DNA of 27,092 bases from GCA-2726865 sp050053595 (GTDB lineage: Archaea > Thermoproteota > Bathyarchaeia > TCS64): assembly GCA_050053595.1 (NCBI GenBank), contig JASFTK010000010.1, positions 1 through 27,092 of the forward strand, read 5' to 3'. A program made the position numbers and the translations under genes. The notes below the pieces were generated by a model. That model was not told the origin of the DNA. It made no database searches and worked only from the letters and a program-made list of their open reading frames with translations. This document shows positions 6,442 through 14,438 of this stretch, piece after piece (within the stretch, counting starts at the first letter, position 1; every line of letters begins with the position of its first letter).

Positions 6442-6720
6442 TCACCTACACATTATGAATTAATAAATCAATACATCATGTAAATATAATATCATTTATG
6501 GAATATCATAATTTTCAATTAATAGTTACATAATAAACAGATTAAAAAATTCTACGAATGTAGAGGATAACCGATATACGTTATACATATTATTCAGAGT
6601 AATGATTTAAAATAATTGACAAGGACAATGTTACATACAACCATATAAAGACTCCATAAAATCCTAGTTAACGCCAGACATAACGAGTAGATTTATTCGA
6701 GCCGGATGGAATACAATTGA
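6442..6720. other. AT-rich intergenic spacer
   Basis: This 280-bp stretch between divergent genes is far richer in A+T than anything else in the window. It has no ORF of note. It carries a 14-bp spaced direct repeat AATATCAT (6488-6495, 6502-6509) and several TATA-like runs. It likely holds promoters for both neighbours; an origin or a nucleoid-protein site is possible but unsupported by any repeat family I can see. Confidence 0.5.
6691..6697 (+). promoter_or_regulatory. TATA-like box of the EndA-family gene
   Basis: ATTTATT is centred 30 nt before the ATG at 6724, which would place initiation within a few bases of the start codon. With no SD visible before the ATG, the mRNA is probably leaderless. 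Confidence 0.45.
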
Positions 6721-6723
6721 TCT

Positions 6724-7269
6724 ATGGAGACCTTCAGTGCGGTTGTCTCAGGCGGAGAGATCGTGGTCCCCGCCTTGAATGAGGCCAACAGCCTCTATCA
6801 AGATGGGTACGGCTCGCTCCTACGAGATAGGAAAGTCCTCTCGATCCAGCCATTCGAAGCGCTGTATCTGGTGGAGAGAGGGAAGGTGTCAGTCTTCGAT
6901 GAGGAGACAAGGGACAGGTTGGTCTTCCAGGAACTACTCCAGAGACTCTCATGTCCCGACCCTGAGATCTGGACACGCTACCTGGTATACAGGGACCTCA
7001 GAACTAGGGGATTCGTGGTGAAGGCCCACTCCGGATCCGGAGTGAGTTTCCTGGTCTACGAACGAGGGTCATACGGCAAGAAGTTGCCCAAATATCTCGT
7101 CCATGCAGTGTGGGAGGGTTCTCATGAGACTCTCAGTAGCCTTTCTGAGGTGCTGGACACAGCTGTGGACGCGGATAAGATACTGAGGTTGGCAGTGGTA
7201 GACCGGAGGGGGGAGATCGTCTATTACACCCTTTCGGATAAGGGATTCAGGGAGCAGGACCCTAGATAG
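6724..7269 (+). CDS. endA: tRNA-intron endonuclease subunit, apparently lacking the catalytic His
   Basis: EndA proteins cut bulge-helix-bulge introns from pre-tRNAs. The 181-residue product has the N-terminal EndA domain (about 1-75, with LYQDGYGSLL and EALYLVERGKV) and the C-terminal nuclease-fold domain (about 85-170, with DLRTRGFVVK, YLVHAVWE and LAVVDRRGEIVYYTL). Of the Tyr-His-Lys triad, Tyr112 (LVYERG) and Lys152 (DADKILRLA) align, but the usual HS before the xYLVH strand is LP here (Leu121, Pro122), so the His seems lost. This fits a structural subunit of a heteromeric enzyme, whose catalytic partner would be elsewhere. The end overlaps hisS convergently by 8 nt. Confidence 0.85.
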   Translation: METFSAVVSGGEIVVPALNEANSLYQDGYGSLLRDRKVLSIQPFEALYLVERGKVSVFDEETRDRLVFQELLQRLSCPDPEIWTRYLVYRDLRTRGFVVKAHSGSGVSFLVYERGSYGKKLPKYLVHAVWEGSHETLSSLSEVLDTAVDADKILRLAVVDRRGEIVYYTLSDKGFREQDPR

Positions 7270-8548
7270 CTTCCACGATATCTTCGAGCCTAACTTTCCT
7301 CTGTTCTGAGGTCTCCATGTCCTTGACTGCAACACAGCCTTCTTTGAGCTCCCTCTCACCGACGATGACCACCTTACTGAAGCCCCTCTTATTGGCGTTA
7401 TCAAGCTGCGTCCTGAGCCCCCTGTCTACGATATTCAGATCAGTCTTGAACCCCGCCCTTCTGAGCCTCTGGGCCACCTCGATGGTCTCTTGTCTAACAT
7501 TTTCGGAGGTCGCCGCGACATAGACCTCAGGACCCAGGGTCAACCTTCCGAACACACCGATCTGGTCAAGTAGGGGGACGAGACGGTCGATCCCCATGGA
7601 TATCCCCGTCATAGGGGTAGGATCCCCTCCGAAGAGCTCCACAAGGTCGTCATATCTCCCACCGCCAGCGATACTCCCCGCTTCCTCGTAGCCCTCAGCA
7701 TATACCTCAAAGACAGGGCCAGTGTAATAGTCTAAGCCCCTAGCAAGGCTGAGATCCACTATCAAGTATTGCCTTATCCCGAAAGCTTCTGAGAGTTCCA
7801 CGATCCTATTCAGGACTCTGCATGCCTCAAGGCCCTCCGGCTGGTTTCTCAGGATCCCCATTGTCTTGTCCAAGGTCTTGGTCGGATCCCCCTTCATCGA
7901 GGTCATTTCAAGCAGCTTCTCTGAGGCTTCTGTGGTGGCACCTAATTTCCCAAGCTCTTCTATGACCCCTCCATCGCCGATCTTGCTCCTCTTGTCCACG
8001 GCTCTGAAGATGTCAAGGTACCGGTCCATGGGGAGACCGGTCTCCCTTACTAGGGCTTCGAGGAGTCTTCGGTCGTTGATCCGTATTATGAACCCCTCAA
8101 ATCCGATGTTCTTGAGGCAGTCAACGGCGACGGTGAGGACCTCGGTATCTGCAATGGGGTCCTCAACTCCGACAATGTCCACGTCCATCTGCCAGAACTC
8201 CCGGCGACTCATCTCAGAGGGACGCTCATACCTCCATACTGGCCCTACAGCATACCGCTTGAAGGGTTTAGGGAGCTCCCTGTGGTTAGAGACAACCCTG
8301 GCAAGGGAAGCCGTCCACTCGAACCTGAGTCCGAGCTCCCGTTCCGACTTGTCTCTAAAGTAATAGATCTGGTTGATGACCTCCTCCCCGCTCTTGATCT
8401 TCAGCATATCCCAGTTCTCGAAGGCTGGGGTGCCGAGAGGTTGGTAGCCATAAGCCTCAAAGATGGACCTGATCCTGTCTTGGACCCAGTCCCTTTTGAG
8501 CATCTCTTCGGGGAGGTAATCTCGGGTGCCTCTAGCGGGTTGGAACAT
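7262..8548 (-). CDS. hisS: Histidyl-tRNA synthetase
   Basis: This class II enzyme charges tRNA-His. The 428-residue product has the N-terminal ARGTRDYLPEE start of motif 1. Motif 2 is at about 105-127 (WRYERPSEMSRREFWQ). The HisRS-specific LARGLDYYTG is at 268-277. Motif 3 follows with GGGRYDDL (295-302) and TGISMGIDRL, then the C-terminal anticodon-binding domain (about 340-428, VYVAATSE... and VIVGERELKEG). Length is normal. ATG 8548 follows the AlaX gene by 82 nt, so it may be the last gene of the L15-SecY unit or have its own promoter. It converges on the EndA gene. Confidence 0.97.
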   Translation of the reverse strand: MFQPARGTRDYLPEEMLKRDWVQDRIRSIFEAYGYQPLGTPAFENWDMLKIKSGEEVINQIYYFRDKSERELGLRFEWTASLARVVSNHRELPKPFKRYAVGPVWRYERPSEMSRREFWQMDVDIVGVEDPIADTEVLTVAVDCLKNIGFEGFIIRINDRRLLEALVRETGLPMDRYLDIFRAVDKRSKIGDGGVIEELGKLGATTEASEKLLEMTSMKGDPTKTLDKTMGILRNQPEGLEACRVLNRIVELSEAFGIRQYLIVDLSLARGLDYYTGPVFEVYAEGYEEAGSIAGGGRYDDLVELFGGDPTPMTGISMGIDRLVPLLDQIGVFGRLTLGPEVYVAATSENVRQETIEVAQRLRRAGFKTDLNIVDRGLRTQLDNANKRGFSKVVIVGERELKEGCVAVKDMETSEQRKVRLEDIVEAI

Positions 8549-8630
8549 TGTCTGAGAAGTTTAACCGGGATTGGGCTATTTGAGAATACTGATAGACGGC
8601 TATCTGAGGACGTCAATTATTGTAGAAGGG

Positions 8631-9275
8631 TCAGTTGAGGGTGGTCTCCACCCTTTCCTTCCCCCTGCCTGGGTTCTTCCGCTTCAATCTGATACCGCCT
8701 ATCTCGGAGGTGTTGCTGACGTGGGTCCCTCCACAGGGCATCTTCAATGATCCACATTTCCAGATCCTAATCTCGGGTCTCTTAGGGTCAGGGGTTATCT
8801 CGATCTCATGGCCTTGAGCCATGAACCGGTTTGTATCAGCCTGTGTCTTCATCAAGCCTTCGGGGGGGAGCCGGCCGTCGTAGGCATAGTCTGCCCTGTC
8901 CTTCCTCTCGTCGACCCTGGATCCTAGGCGTTCCATCTTCCCCAAGTTCTCCCAGAGGAAATATTCCATGATATGGGCGGCAGAGTGGAGTTTCATAATC
9001 CTGTACCTCCGTTCCCAGTCGATATTGCACGCCACCCCATCCCCCGGCTCGAAGAGGGGCTTAGACTCAAGTATGTGCTTTATGGAGCCGTCTTCCTCTA
9101 GGGTATCTACGACCCGCAATCCGTCGATCTCACCGGTGTCCCCGACTTGTCCTCCCCCTTCTGGATAGAAGGCGGTCTGATCCAGCTCCACCATCTTACC
9201 ATCAGCCTTCAGTACTCTAGCATTGAAGGTTTTGAGGTAGGGGTCTTCGACGTATAGCCTTCGGGTTCCAGGCAT
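8631..9275 (-). CDS. alaX: AlaX-type alanyl-tRNA editing protein
   Basis: AlaX proteins are free-standing editing domains that hydrolyse tRNA-Ala charged with serine or glycine. The 214-residue product has the N-terminal glycine-rich motif FYPEGGGQ (36-43). The zinc-binding set is intact: His97-x3-His101 (HSAAH) and Cys181-x3-His185 (CGGTH). Size and the presence of the N-terminal glycine motif suggest the medium form (AlaX-M). No AlaRS activation domain is present. It follows secY by 15 nt and precedes hisS, so it is likely co-transcribed with the translocon gene. Confidence 0.93.
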   Translation of the reverse strand: MPGTRRLYVEDPYLKTFNARVLKADGKMVELDQTAFYPEGGGQVGDTGEIDGLRVVDTLEEDGSIKHILESKPLFEPGDGVACNIDWERRYRIMKLHSAAHIMEYFLWENLGKMERLGSRVDERKDRADYAYDGRLPPEGLMKTQADTNRFMAQGHEIEITPDPKRPEIRIWKCGSLKMPCGGTHVSNTSEIGGIRLKRKNPGRGKERVETTLN

Positions 9276-9290
9276 CTTGATCGCCTTGGA

Positions 9291-10706
9291 TCAGCGGAAT
9301 GCGTCCCTGAGGAACGGGTAGAGGTCTTCTACCTGCTCTTGGACCATGGTCTGATAGTACTGGTAGAGGATGCTGACGCATAAGAGAGCGCCCATCCCTG
9401 AACCGAAGACGCCGAAAAACTCTGAGGCCGCAGCGAGGAGACCGACTATGAGGCCACTGATTACCGTGATGGTGGGTATGTACCTGTTAAGGAAGTTGAC
9501 TATAGGCCTCCTACTCCTCCTGAATCCTGGGATCTGCATCCCCGATCCAAGCAGTTGATCAGCCATGTTCTCAGCGCCCAACCCTCCGATCTCAAGCCAG
9601 GTCAAGGAGAAGATGACGCAGATGCCGACCACTATGATGGTGTAGAGCAGGGCACGGACCGGGTCAGCGATTACTGCATCAATGTTGCCTGGAGACGATA
9701 GGTAGTACACAAAGCCCCCCGTTGGCGCCCCACTCGTAGCGTTGTAGGTTCCGTAAAGATTCAGGATCTTGTTGGCGTTGTCAGCGTTGAACCTCGACCA
9801 GATGAGCTGCCCTGCGAGCTGAAAGTTGGCGAATAGGGCGTAGGCCAAGATGACAGGGATGTTGGAGACGTAGAGGAGCTTGATGGGCATCTTGCCCCTG
9901 AAACCACGGTAGAGGGAGTGGCTGATAGGGAGTTCAACCCTCATCCCCTCGACGTATATGACGAATGCAAATATAGCGATGGTAGTGAGTAACCCCAGCA
10001 TGTCAGGGAACCCGCCGGTCCTGTGGAGCCAGTTCCATACCGATTCGCCTCTGAACACCGTCTCGAAAAAAGCGGGTATCGCTCCATACCTTTTACCATC
10101 CCCCACTGTATAGAGGGCGAATGAGCTCCACCATATGGTTTTGGTGATACCTGCCACGATGAAGAGACTGATACCGCTGCCTATGCCCCAGCCTTTCTGG
10201 ACTAACTCATCGAGGAGCATAATAAAGAGCCCCGCAGCCAATAGCTGCCCGAACACCAGCAGTGAGGTCCCAAAACCGATACTCCCGTAAGTGCCACTGA
10301 TTATCATCAACGAAGCTTGGAGTATAACCATCATGAAAGAGAAGACCTTGCTTGCTGTGGTGAACAGGGCACGGTGTTCAGGATTGGTGTTGTCAAAGTC
10401 GATTATCTCTGAGCCCGCGAGGAGCTGGATGATGAGCCCTGCGGTCACAATGGGGCCGATGCCCAATTCAAGCAGTGTCCCCCGCTGAGATGCGAATATC
10501 ACCCTCATGGTGAAGAGGGCGTCGCTCTGCTGGCCTGAAGAGACCCCGTATAGCGGCGTCTCGGCCATGATCAGATAGACTATGAGGGCGAGGGCTGTCC
10601 ACATGATACGTGTGTTGAAGCTGACCTTCCTCTCTGGGGGCTTGACCTCAGGTATGAACCGGGATATAGGTTTGAAGAGGTTGAGGAAGGCCCCCATCCG
10701 GATCAC
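9291..10706 (-). CDS. secY: Preprotein translocase subunit SecY
   Basis: SecY is the channel of the membrane protein-export machine. The 471-residue product has the expected ten hydrophobic segments, an N-terminal amphipathic region (LNLFKPISRFIPEV), and the conserved TM and plug region LYGVSS. It also has LLDELVQKGWGIGSGISLFI, VEGMRVELPIS and the cytoplasmic end FLRDAFR. GTG 10706 overlaps the L15 stop in GTGA; ATG at 10697 (MGAFLNLF) is the other candidate. It is the usual neighbour of L15 at the end of the spc cluster. The genes after it (alaX, hisS) differ from the adenylate kinase arrangement common in euryarchaea. Confidence 0.97.
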   Translation of the reverse strand: MIRMGAFLNLFKPISRFIPEVKPPERKVSFNTRIMWTALALIVYLIMAETPLYGVSSGQQSDALFTMRVIFASQRGTLLELGIGPIVTAGLIIQLLAGSEIIDFDNTNPEHRALFTTASKVFSFMMVILQASLMIISGTYGSIGFGTSLLVFGQLLAAGLFIMLLDELVQKGWGIGSGISLFIVAGITKTIWWSSFALYTVGDGKRYGAIPAFFETVFRGESVWNWLHRTGGFPDMLGLLTTIAIFAFVIYVEGMRVELPISHSLYRGFRGKMPIKLLYVSNIPVILAYALFANFQLAGQLIWSRFNADNANKILNLYGTYNATSGAPTGGFVYYLSSPGNIDAVIADPVRALLYTIIVVGICVIFSLTWLEIGGLGAENMADQLLGSGMQIPGFRRSRRPIVNFLNRYIPTITVISGLIVGLLAAASEFFGVFGSGMGALLCVSILYQYYQTMVQEQVEDLYPFLRDAFR

Positions 10707-11143
10707 TCTACCTCGAGGATCTGCCCACCCACACTCTCAAGCTTCTCAAGGGCTCTTGAGCTGTACTCAGATATCTTGACACTCAAGGGGAGATCGATAC
10801 GACCCCTACCTAAGAGCTTACCATACCCCAAGGACTTGAGATCCAGGACCAGTTCTTCCCCTCTCTCGGCGACTTTTTCTGCACCGAATATCCTCGCAGC
10901 GAGATCTTGGAGCTCCCCAACATTGACTACCTCGGGTACAGGCTCTAGTGCTGAAGGGGGTTTGAAGCCGACTTTCTTGTATCTGTCGGGGTCATACTTC
11001 ACTGTGCGTATCCAGAAGTGTTTCCGGCCTCCTGCCTTCCCTTTCCCCCCCTTCATACCACCTTTACGGTGCTGGCCAACCTGCCCCCAACCGCAGTACC
11101 TAGAGCCCCGCTGCTTCCTTGATTTCCTCTTTTTATGGGGCAT
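10703..11143 (-). CDS. rpl15: Ribosomal protein uL15
   Basis: uL15 is an early-binding large-subunit protein. From ATG 11143 it has 146 residues: a very basic glycine-rich N-terminal arm (SRKQRGSRYCGWG, QHRKGGMKGGKGKAGGRKH) that threads into rRNA, then the globular L15 domain ending GGQILEVE. The frame extends upstream to a TTG at 11164, but MPHKKRKSRKQRGS matches the usual start. A TATA-like box upstream suggests a separate transcript start for L15-SecY. The last codons overlap secY. Confidence 0.95.
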   Translation of the reverse strand: MPHKKRKSRKQRGSRYCGWGQVGQHRKGGMKGGKGKAGGRKHFWIRTVKYDPDRYKKVGFKPPSALEPVPEVVNVGELQDLAARIFGAEKVAERGEELVLDLKSLGYGKLLGRGRIDLPLSVKISEYSSRALEKLESVGGQILEVE

Positions 11144-11178
11144 TTTCTCCGCCGTCCGTATCAAAGGATGATAAATTC

Positions 11179-11186
11179 ATTATAAA
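11179..11186 (-). promoter_or_regulatory. TATA-like box before L15-SecY
   Basis: Minus-strand TTTATAAT lies about 40 nt before the L15 ATG (11143), in the 91-bp L30-L15 gap. It predicts a transcript start near 11157 with a short leader. The gap is one of the few in the cluster, supporting an internal promoter. Confidence 0.5.
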
Positions 11187-11234
11187 CATATTGATATACC
11201 TCGAGAGCCCTCTACCCCAACTTTGCAAAATACC

Positions 11235-11708
11235 TTAGGCCATCCGGTGTGCAAGCTCGTTTATAGCTTCGCCCCGATTTCCCAACTCACCACCGCTCCT
11301 GTAGGGGCGTTTCACAGTCCGCTTGAAACCTTTCCTTGGAGGGTGAAGTCTAAAGAAGGGTTTTATCCCTTCGAGCTTGTGGAACTCGGCTTGACCTGAG
11401 TGGAGAGCTGTCGCTAAGGCTCCTAGGTCGTCGTATCCTAGCGGTCTCACGGCTTCTTCGGTGATAGGATGGTTCCCATCAATCCTCCCCCTCTTCTCTA
11501 AGAGTAGTCGGATGGTCTCGACGGTGGGCTCTCCCCAAGTGATATAATCCTTGGCACGTTGAAGCATCCCCCTATAATCGGGCCTGTCATCGATAAGGGT
11601 AGATGTGTTGTTCCTTTCCATCCTTAACATCTTAAGGGTGTCTGTGACCCTCGTAGGAACATTTATTGTCCCCCGGATCCGGATGGCCAGGATACTTTTC
11701 CGATCCAT
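11235..11708 (-). CDS. rpl30: Ribosomal protein uL30
   Basis: This large-subunit protein in its longer archaeal form has 157 residues. It begins with the strand ILAIRIRGTINVPTRVTDTLKMLRM, whose core matches the uL30 fold, and continues with the archaeal/eukaryotic C-terminal extension (about 85-157, FFRLHPPRKGFKRTVKRPY). ATG 11708 follows the uS5 stop by one base, so coupling is likely. The gene is the last before a 91-bp gap with a TATA-like box. Confidence 0.95.
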   Translation of the reverse strand: MDRKSILAIRIRGTINVPTRVTDTLKMLRMERNNTSTLIDDRPDYRGMLQRAKDYITWGEPTVETIRLLLEKRGRIDGNHPITEEAVRPLGYDDLGALATALHSGQAEFHKLEGIKPFFRLHPPRKGFKRTVKRPYRSGGELGNRGEAINELAHRMA

Positions 11709-11709
11709 G

Positions 11710-12351
11710 TCACATCGCCCAATCCTGAGGAGTCATCAGCTTCACGGTGTTCTTAAGAGCCTCGAAGGTTGCGAAAGAGAACGAATGGGTGGTTTTTGTC
11801 GCCCCAACCGATTTCGTCCAGCAGTCCTCCACCCCAGCCATGGCGAGAACCCTCCTCGCGGTGTCTCCCGCCACGAGGCCGAGGCCCTTGGTCCCTGGCA
11901 GCAGGGTGACTGTGACGCTCCCACTCTTTCCTGATATCTTGAAAGGTATTGTGTGGGGTTCCCCACAGTCACACTCCCAGCTCCCGCAGCCCCTGCGTAT
12001 GGGGTAGAGATTTATCTTCGCATCCTTGATCCCCTTCTCTATGGCGCCCCTCACTCGAGGAGCCTTCCCAGATCCGAGGCCGATGAGGCCGTCATGGTTC
12101 CCGACGGCGACGATTGACTTGAATCTGGAGCGCTCCCCGGCGTCGGTCTGCTTCTGTACCAGGTTGATGTCGATGACATCATCCCTGAGATTGGGGACCA
12201 AGATGTCCACGATCTCTACCTCTTTGATCTTGTAGCCTTCCTCGAAGACCTCGTAGATAGAGGATAGCTGCCCCTCTTTGACCATGCGCCCCAGCTTTGT
12301 CTTGGGCACCCAGCTGTCGAGGTGGTCCCTCCTCCGCCTTCTCCCGCTCAT
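11710..12351 (-). CDS. rps5: Ribosomal protein uS5
   Basis: uS5 is a small-subunit protein near the mRNA entry and the decoding centre. The 213-residue product contains the N-terminal dsRBD-like domain (FKSIVAVGNHDGLIGLG around 78-94) and the C-terminal domain (KGLGLVAGDTARRVLAMAG, VGATKTTHSF). Length is normal for archaea. Its ATG overlaps the uL18 stop in ATGA. Confidence 0.97.
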   Translation of the reverse strand: MSGRRRRRDHLDSWVPKTKLGRMVKEGQLSSIYEVFEEGYKIKEVEIVDILVPNLRDDVIDINLVQKQTDAGERSRFKSIVAVGNHDGLIGLGSGKAPRVRGAIEKGIKDAKINLYPIRRGCGSWECDCGEPHTIPFKISGKSGSVTVTLLPGTKGLGLVAGDTARRVLAMAGVEDCWTKSVGATKTTHSFSFATFEALKNTVKLMTPQDWAM

Positions 12352-12935
12352 ATCGTTGAATCCTCCATGATACCGTCCTTGACAATTTTAAAGTGATCAG
12401 GCAGCTCCTGCGGCTTCAGCCCCCGTTTCAGGTAACCGGAGAACAGCCTATCATACTCGTATGGCTCCTCAATGGATGCCGCATAATTCGAAATAGCCTC
12501 CCCCTTGATCCTATGGGGGTCAGGGAAGGCATCGCTGTCACAGGGGATCTCAAGGCCCGCGTCCTGAGCCCCTTTCACAGCCGCGAAAAGTTTAGCGCCT
12601 CTTGTGGGACGGGCGAGACCTATGTCGAGGTTTGCGCTCTCAATACCGAGTTTCAAGGCCTTCTGGGCTATCAGTAGCCCTAAGAGGTACGCTGCGGGTG
12701 TGTTCTTCCTCCCCCCTAACCAGCCATGATCTTCAAGCTCATGTGAATTGGCTTGGGCGTGGACAATATCGCCCTCTATCTTAGAGGTGACCAGTTGGAT
12801 GCTAATATTCTTGTTAGAGGACCGGATCACGAACCTAGGTTTATCCGATCTGGCCAGGATACGTCTGGTCCGGTAGTTGGTCTTGGCTTCCCTCCTCCTC
12901 CTGTAGGGGACCCTGTACCTAGCTCCCTTAGCCAA
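12348..12935 (-). CDS. rpl18: Ribosomal protein uL18
   Basis: uL18 binds 5S rRNA together with uL5. The 195-residue product shows RVPYRRRREAKTNY at the N-terminus, then LARSDKPRFVIRSSNKNISIQ and GLARPTRGAKLFAAVKGAQDAG, all archaeal uL18 signatures. The start is TTG 12935, inside the last codons of eL19 (8-nt overlap), and the stop overlaps rps5. Confidence 0.96.
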   Translation of the reverse strand: MAKGARYRVPYRRRREAKTNYRTRRILARSDKPRFVIRSSNKNISIQLVTSKIEGDIVHAQANSHELEDHGWLGGRKNTPAAYLLGLLIAQKALKLGIESANLDIGLARPTRGAKLFAAVKGAQDAGLEIPCDSDAFPDPHRIKGEAISNYAASIEEPYEYDRLFSGYLKRGLKPQELPDHFKIVKDGIMEDSTI

Positions 12936-13386
12936 AGGTCCGCCTCCTAAGGTTGTTCTCGGTGATGTACCTCTCCAGCTCAGCGACGTTACTGAACTCT
13001 CCTCCCTTTGCCTTCTTGTAGAGATCCCGGTAGGTGCTGACTGTGATTATCCTCCTATCCCTTAGAGCCTTCAACCTCTTCCTCTGGGCCCTGATCTTGT
13101 TGATCCACCGGGTCTTCCGCGGGATCACTGAATGCGCCGCCCCCTTCCGCGTCCCTTCCCCCCGGCGTCTCTTAGCCCTTCTCTGGGCCTTCCTAGTCCT
13201 CGCTCGCCCCCTGCTGGTGCTCTTCTTGGGAAGAGCCTTTATTACGCCCTCTTTGATGAGGCCTCTGATCTCCTGACGGGTGATCACTATCTCTACTTCA
13301 TTGATCCTCTCAGGATCGATCCAGACTCGGTTGACCCCTATATCGAGGACAGATGCTGCGAGACGCCTCTGATTCTTGAGATCCAT
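12928..13386 (-). CDS. rpl19e: Ribosomal protein eL19
   Basis: This large-subunit protein is shared with eukaryotes. The 152-residue product has the conserved start MDLKNQRRLAASVLDIGVNR, whose pattern is typical. It continues with a highly basic middle (about 53-85) and the helix WINKIRAQRKRLKALRDRR. ATG shares its A with the eL32 stop (TAATG), so translation is probably coupled. Confidence 0.96.
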   Translation of the reverse strand: MDLKNQRRLAASVLDIGVNRVWIDPERINEVEIVITRQEIRGLIKEGVIKALPKKSTSRGRARTRKAQRRAKRRRGEGTRKGAAHSVIPRKTRWINKIRAQRKRLKALRDRRIITVSTYRDLYKKAKGGEFSNVAELERYITENNLRRRTFG

Positions 13387-13895
13387 TACTGCTCAGCTTC
13401 CTCTTCCTCGGGCTCCTCAGAACTGGTTACTTCGGCCTCCTCTTCGGGCTCCTCCCCTTCTAGCTCATCCTCAGGGTATTCCTCCTCTTCCTCCAGCTCT
13501 ATATCACCGGGGTTGAGGATCTTGATACCGAGTTTTTCAGCCTCTTTGAGGATAGTCTTCTTCTTCCGGGTCCCAACTGTGCCCCCAATCCGTGCCACCT
13601 GATTCTCAGGGTCAACGATGGTCAGGTCTCCCACGTTGTAAACCGCGACCTCCTCCATCCCGGAGGGGTGGAAACCCCTGACGGCTTTGGGAGAACGGTA
13701 TCCTATCTTTACGACTTTGGGCCAGCCTTTTCGCTCCTGCCGCATCTTGTTGTCAATGCCTCTAGGCCTCCGCCAGTGGTCTTTTATCCTGTCGAGTCTC
13801 CATGACTCGAATTTACGGAAGTCTGGTTTTTTCTGAGACATCCGCTTCTTGACCTTCATCAGCCTTTTTCTTTCGTCTTCCCCGCTCATCATCAA
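13386..13895 (-). CDS. rpl32e: Ribosomal protein eL32 with an acidic C-terminal tail
   Basis: eL32 is a large-subunit protein shared with eukaryotes. The core (about 18-130) contains KPDFRKFESWRLDRIKDHWR, RQERKGWPKVVKIGYRSP and GFHPSGMEEVAVYN. After it the chain ends in about 40 mostly Glu residues (from IELEEEEEYPEDE to the end), unusual for a basic rRNA-binding protein. ATG candidates are at 13895 and a few codons later (MMMSGEDE). It follows uL6 directly. Confidence 0.95.
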   Translation of the reverse strand: MMMSGEDERKRLMKVKKRMSQKKPDFRKFESWRLDRIKDHWRRPRGIDNKMRQERKGWPKVVKIGYRSPKAVRGFHPSGMEEVAVYNVGDLTIVDPENQVARIGGTVGTRKKKTILKEAEKLGIKILNPGDIELEEEEEYPEDELEGEEPEEEAEVTSSEEPEEEEAEQ

Positions 13896-14429
13896 TCACT
13901 CCTTGCTGTATACATAGATGCCATCGAGGAACTTTCGTAGGTCCTTCCGCCTGATCTTGCAGGCTTGCTGGATATTGGCTGCGGTCTGGGCTACCTCCTC
14001 GATGTCGGGGCCTCGGACGATGATATCGTCTCCCTCCACAGAGACCTGGACGTTACCGTATATCTTGGCGTATCGGTCCTTCCTCTCTCCGATGAAATTT
14101 TGGATTGTAATCTGGTTGCCCTGTACCTTGACGGTTATGGGGAAGTGGACGAAGACTATCTTGAGTTTGTAGGTGAACCCCTCTGTCACGCCTTTGATCA
14201 TGTTCCTGACATGGGCGATGAGGGTGTTGACCAAGGCGGCTTCCTTCTTCCGAGGATTCACCGCCCAAACCTTGAAGGTACCACCAGCGTGCTCTAAGCC
14301 CAGCCTAGCGTGGCGGAAATCTCTGGATACACTCCCGTTCTCCCCGGTTACTGTTACCTCGGACCCCTCAAGGGTCAGATTAACTGTTTCAGGGATATCA
14401 ACGCTATTCTCAACGATGGTTGCCGCCAT
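13896..14429 (-). CDS. rpl6: Ribosomal protein uL6
   Basis: uL6 sits near the factor-binding site of the large subunit. From ATG 14429 it has 177 residues with two repeated L6 domains: N-terminal (IPETVNLTLEGSEVTVTGENG) and C-terminal (FPITVKVQGNQITIQNFIGE). Between them is the conserved LVNTLIAHVRNMIKGVTEGF. The frame reaches a GTG at 14438, but AGGTGA just upstream has the right spacing only for ATG 14429. Confidence 0.95.
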   Translation of the reverse strand: MAATIVENSVDIPETVNLTLEGSEVTVTGENGSVSRDFRHARLGLEHAGGTFKVWAVNPRKKEAALVNTLIAHVRNMIKGVTEGFTYKLKIVFVHFPITVKVQGNQITIQNFIGERKDRYAKIYGNVQVSVEGDDIIVRGPDIEEVAQTAANIQQACKIRRKDLRKFLDGIYVYSKE

Positions 14430-14438
14430 TATGATCAC

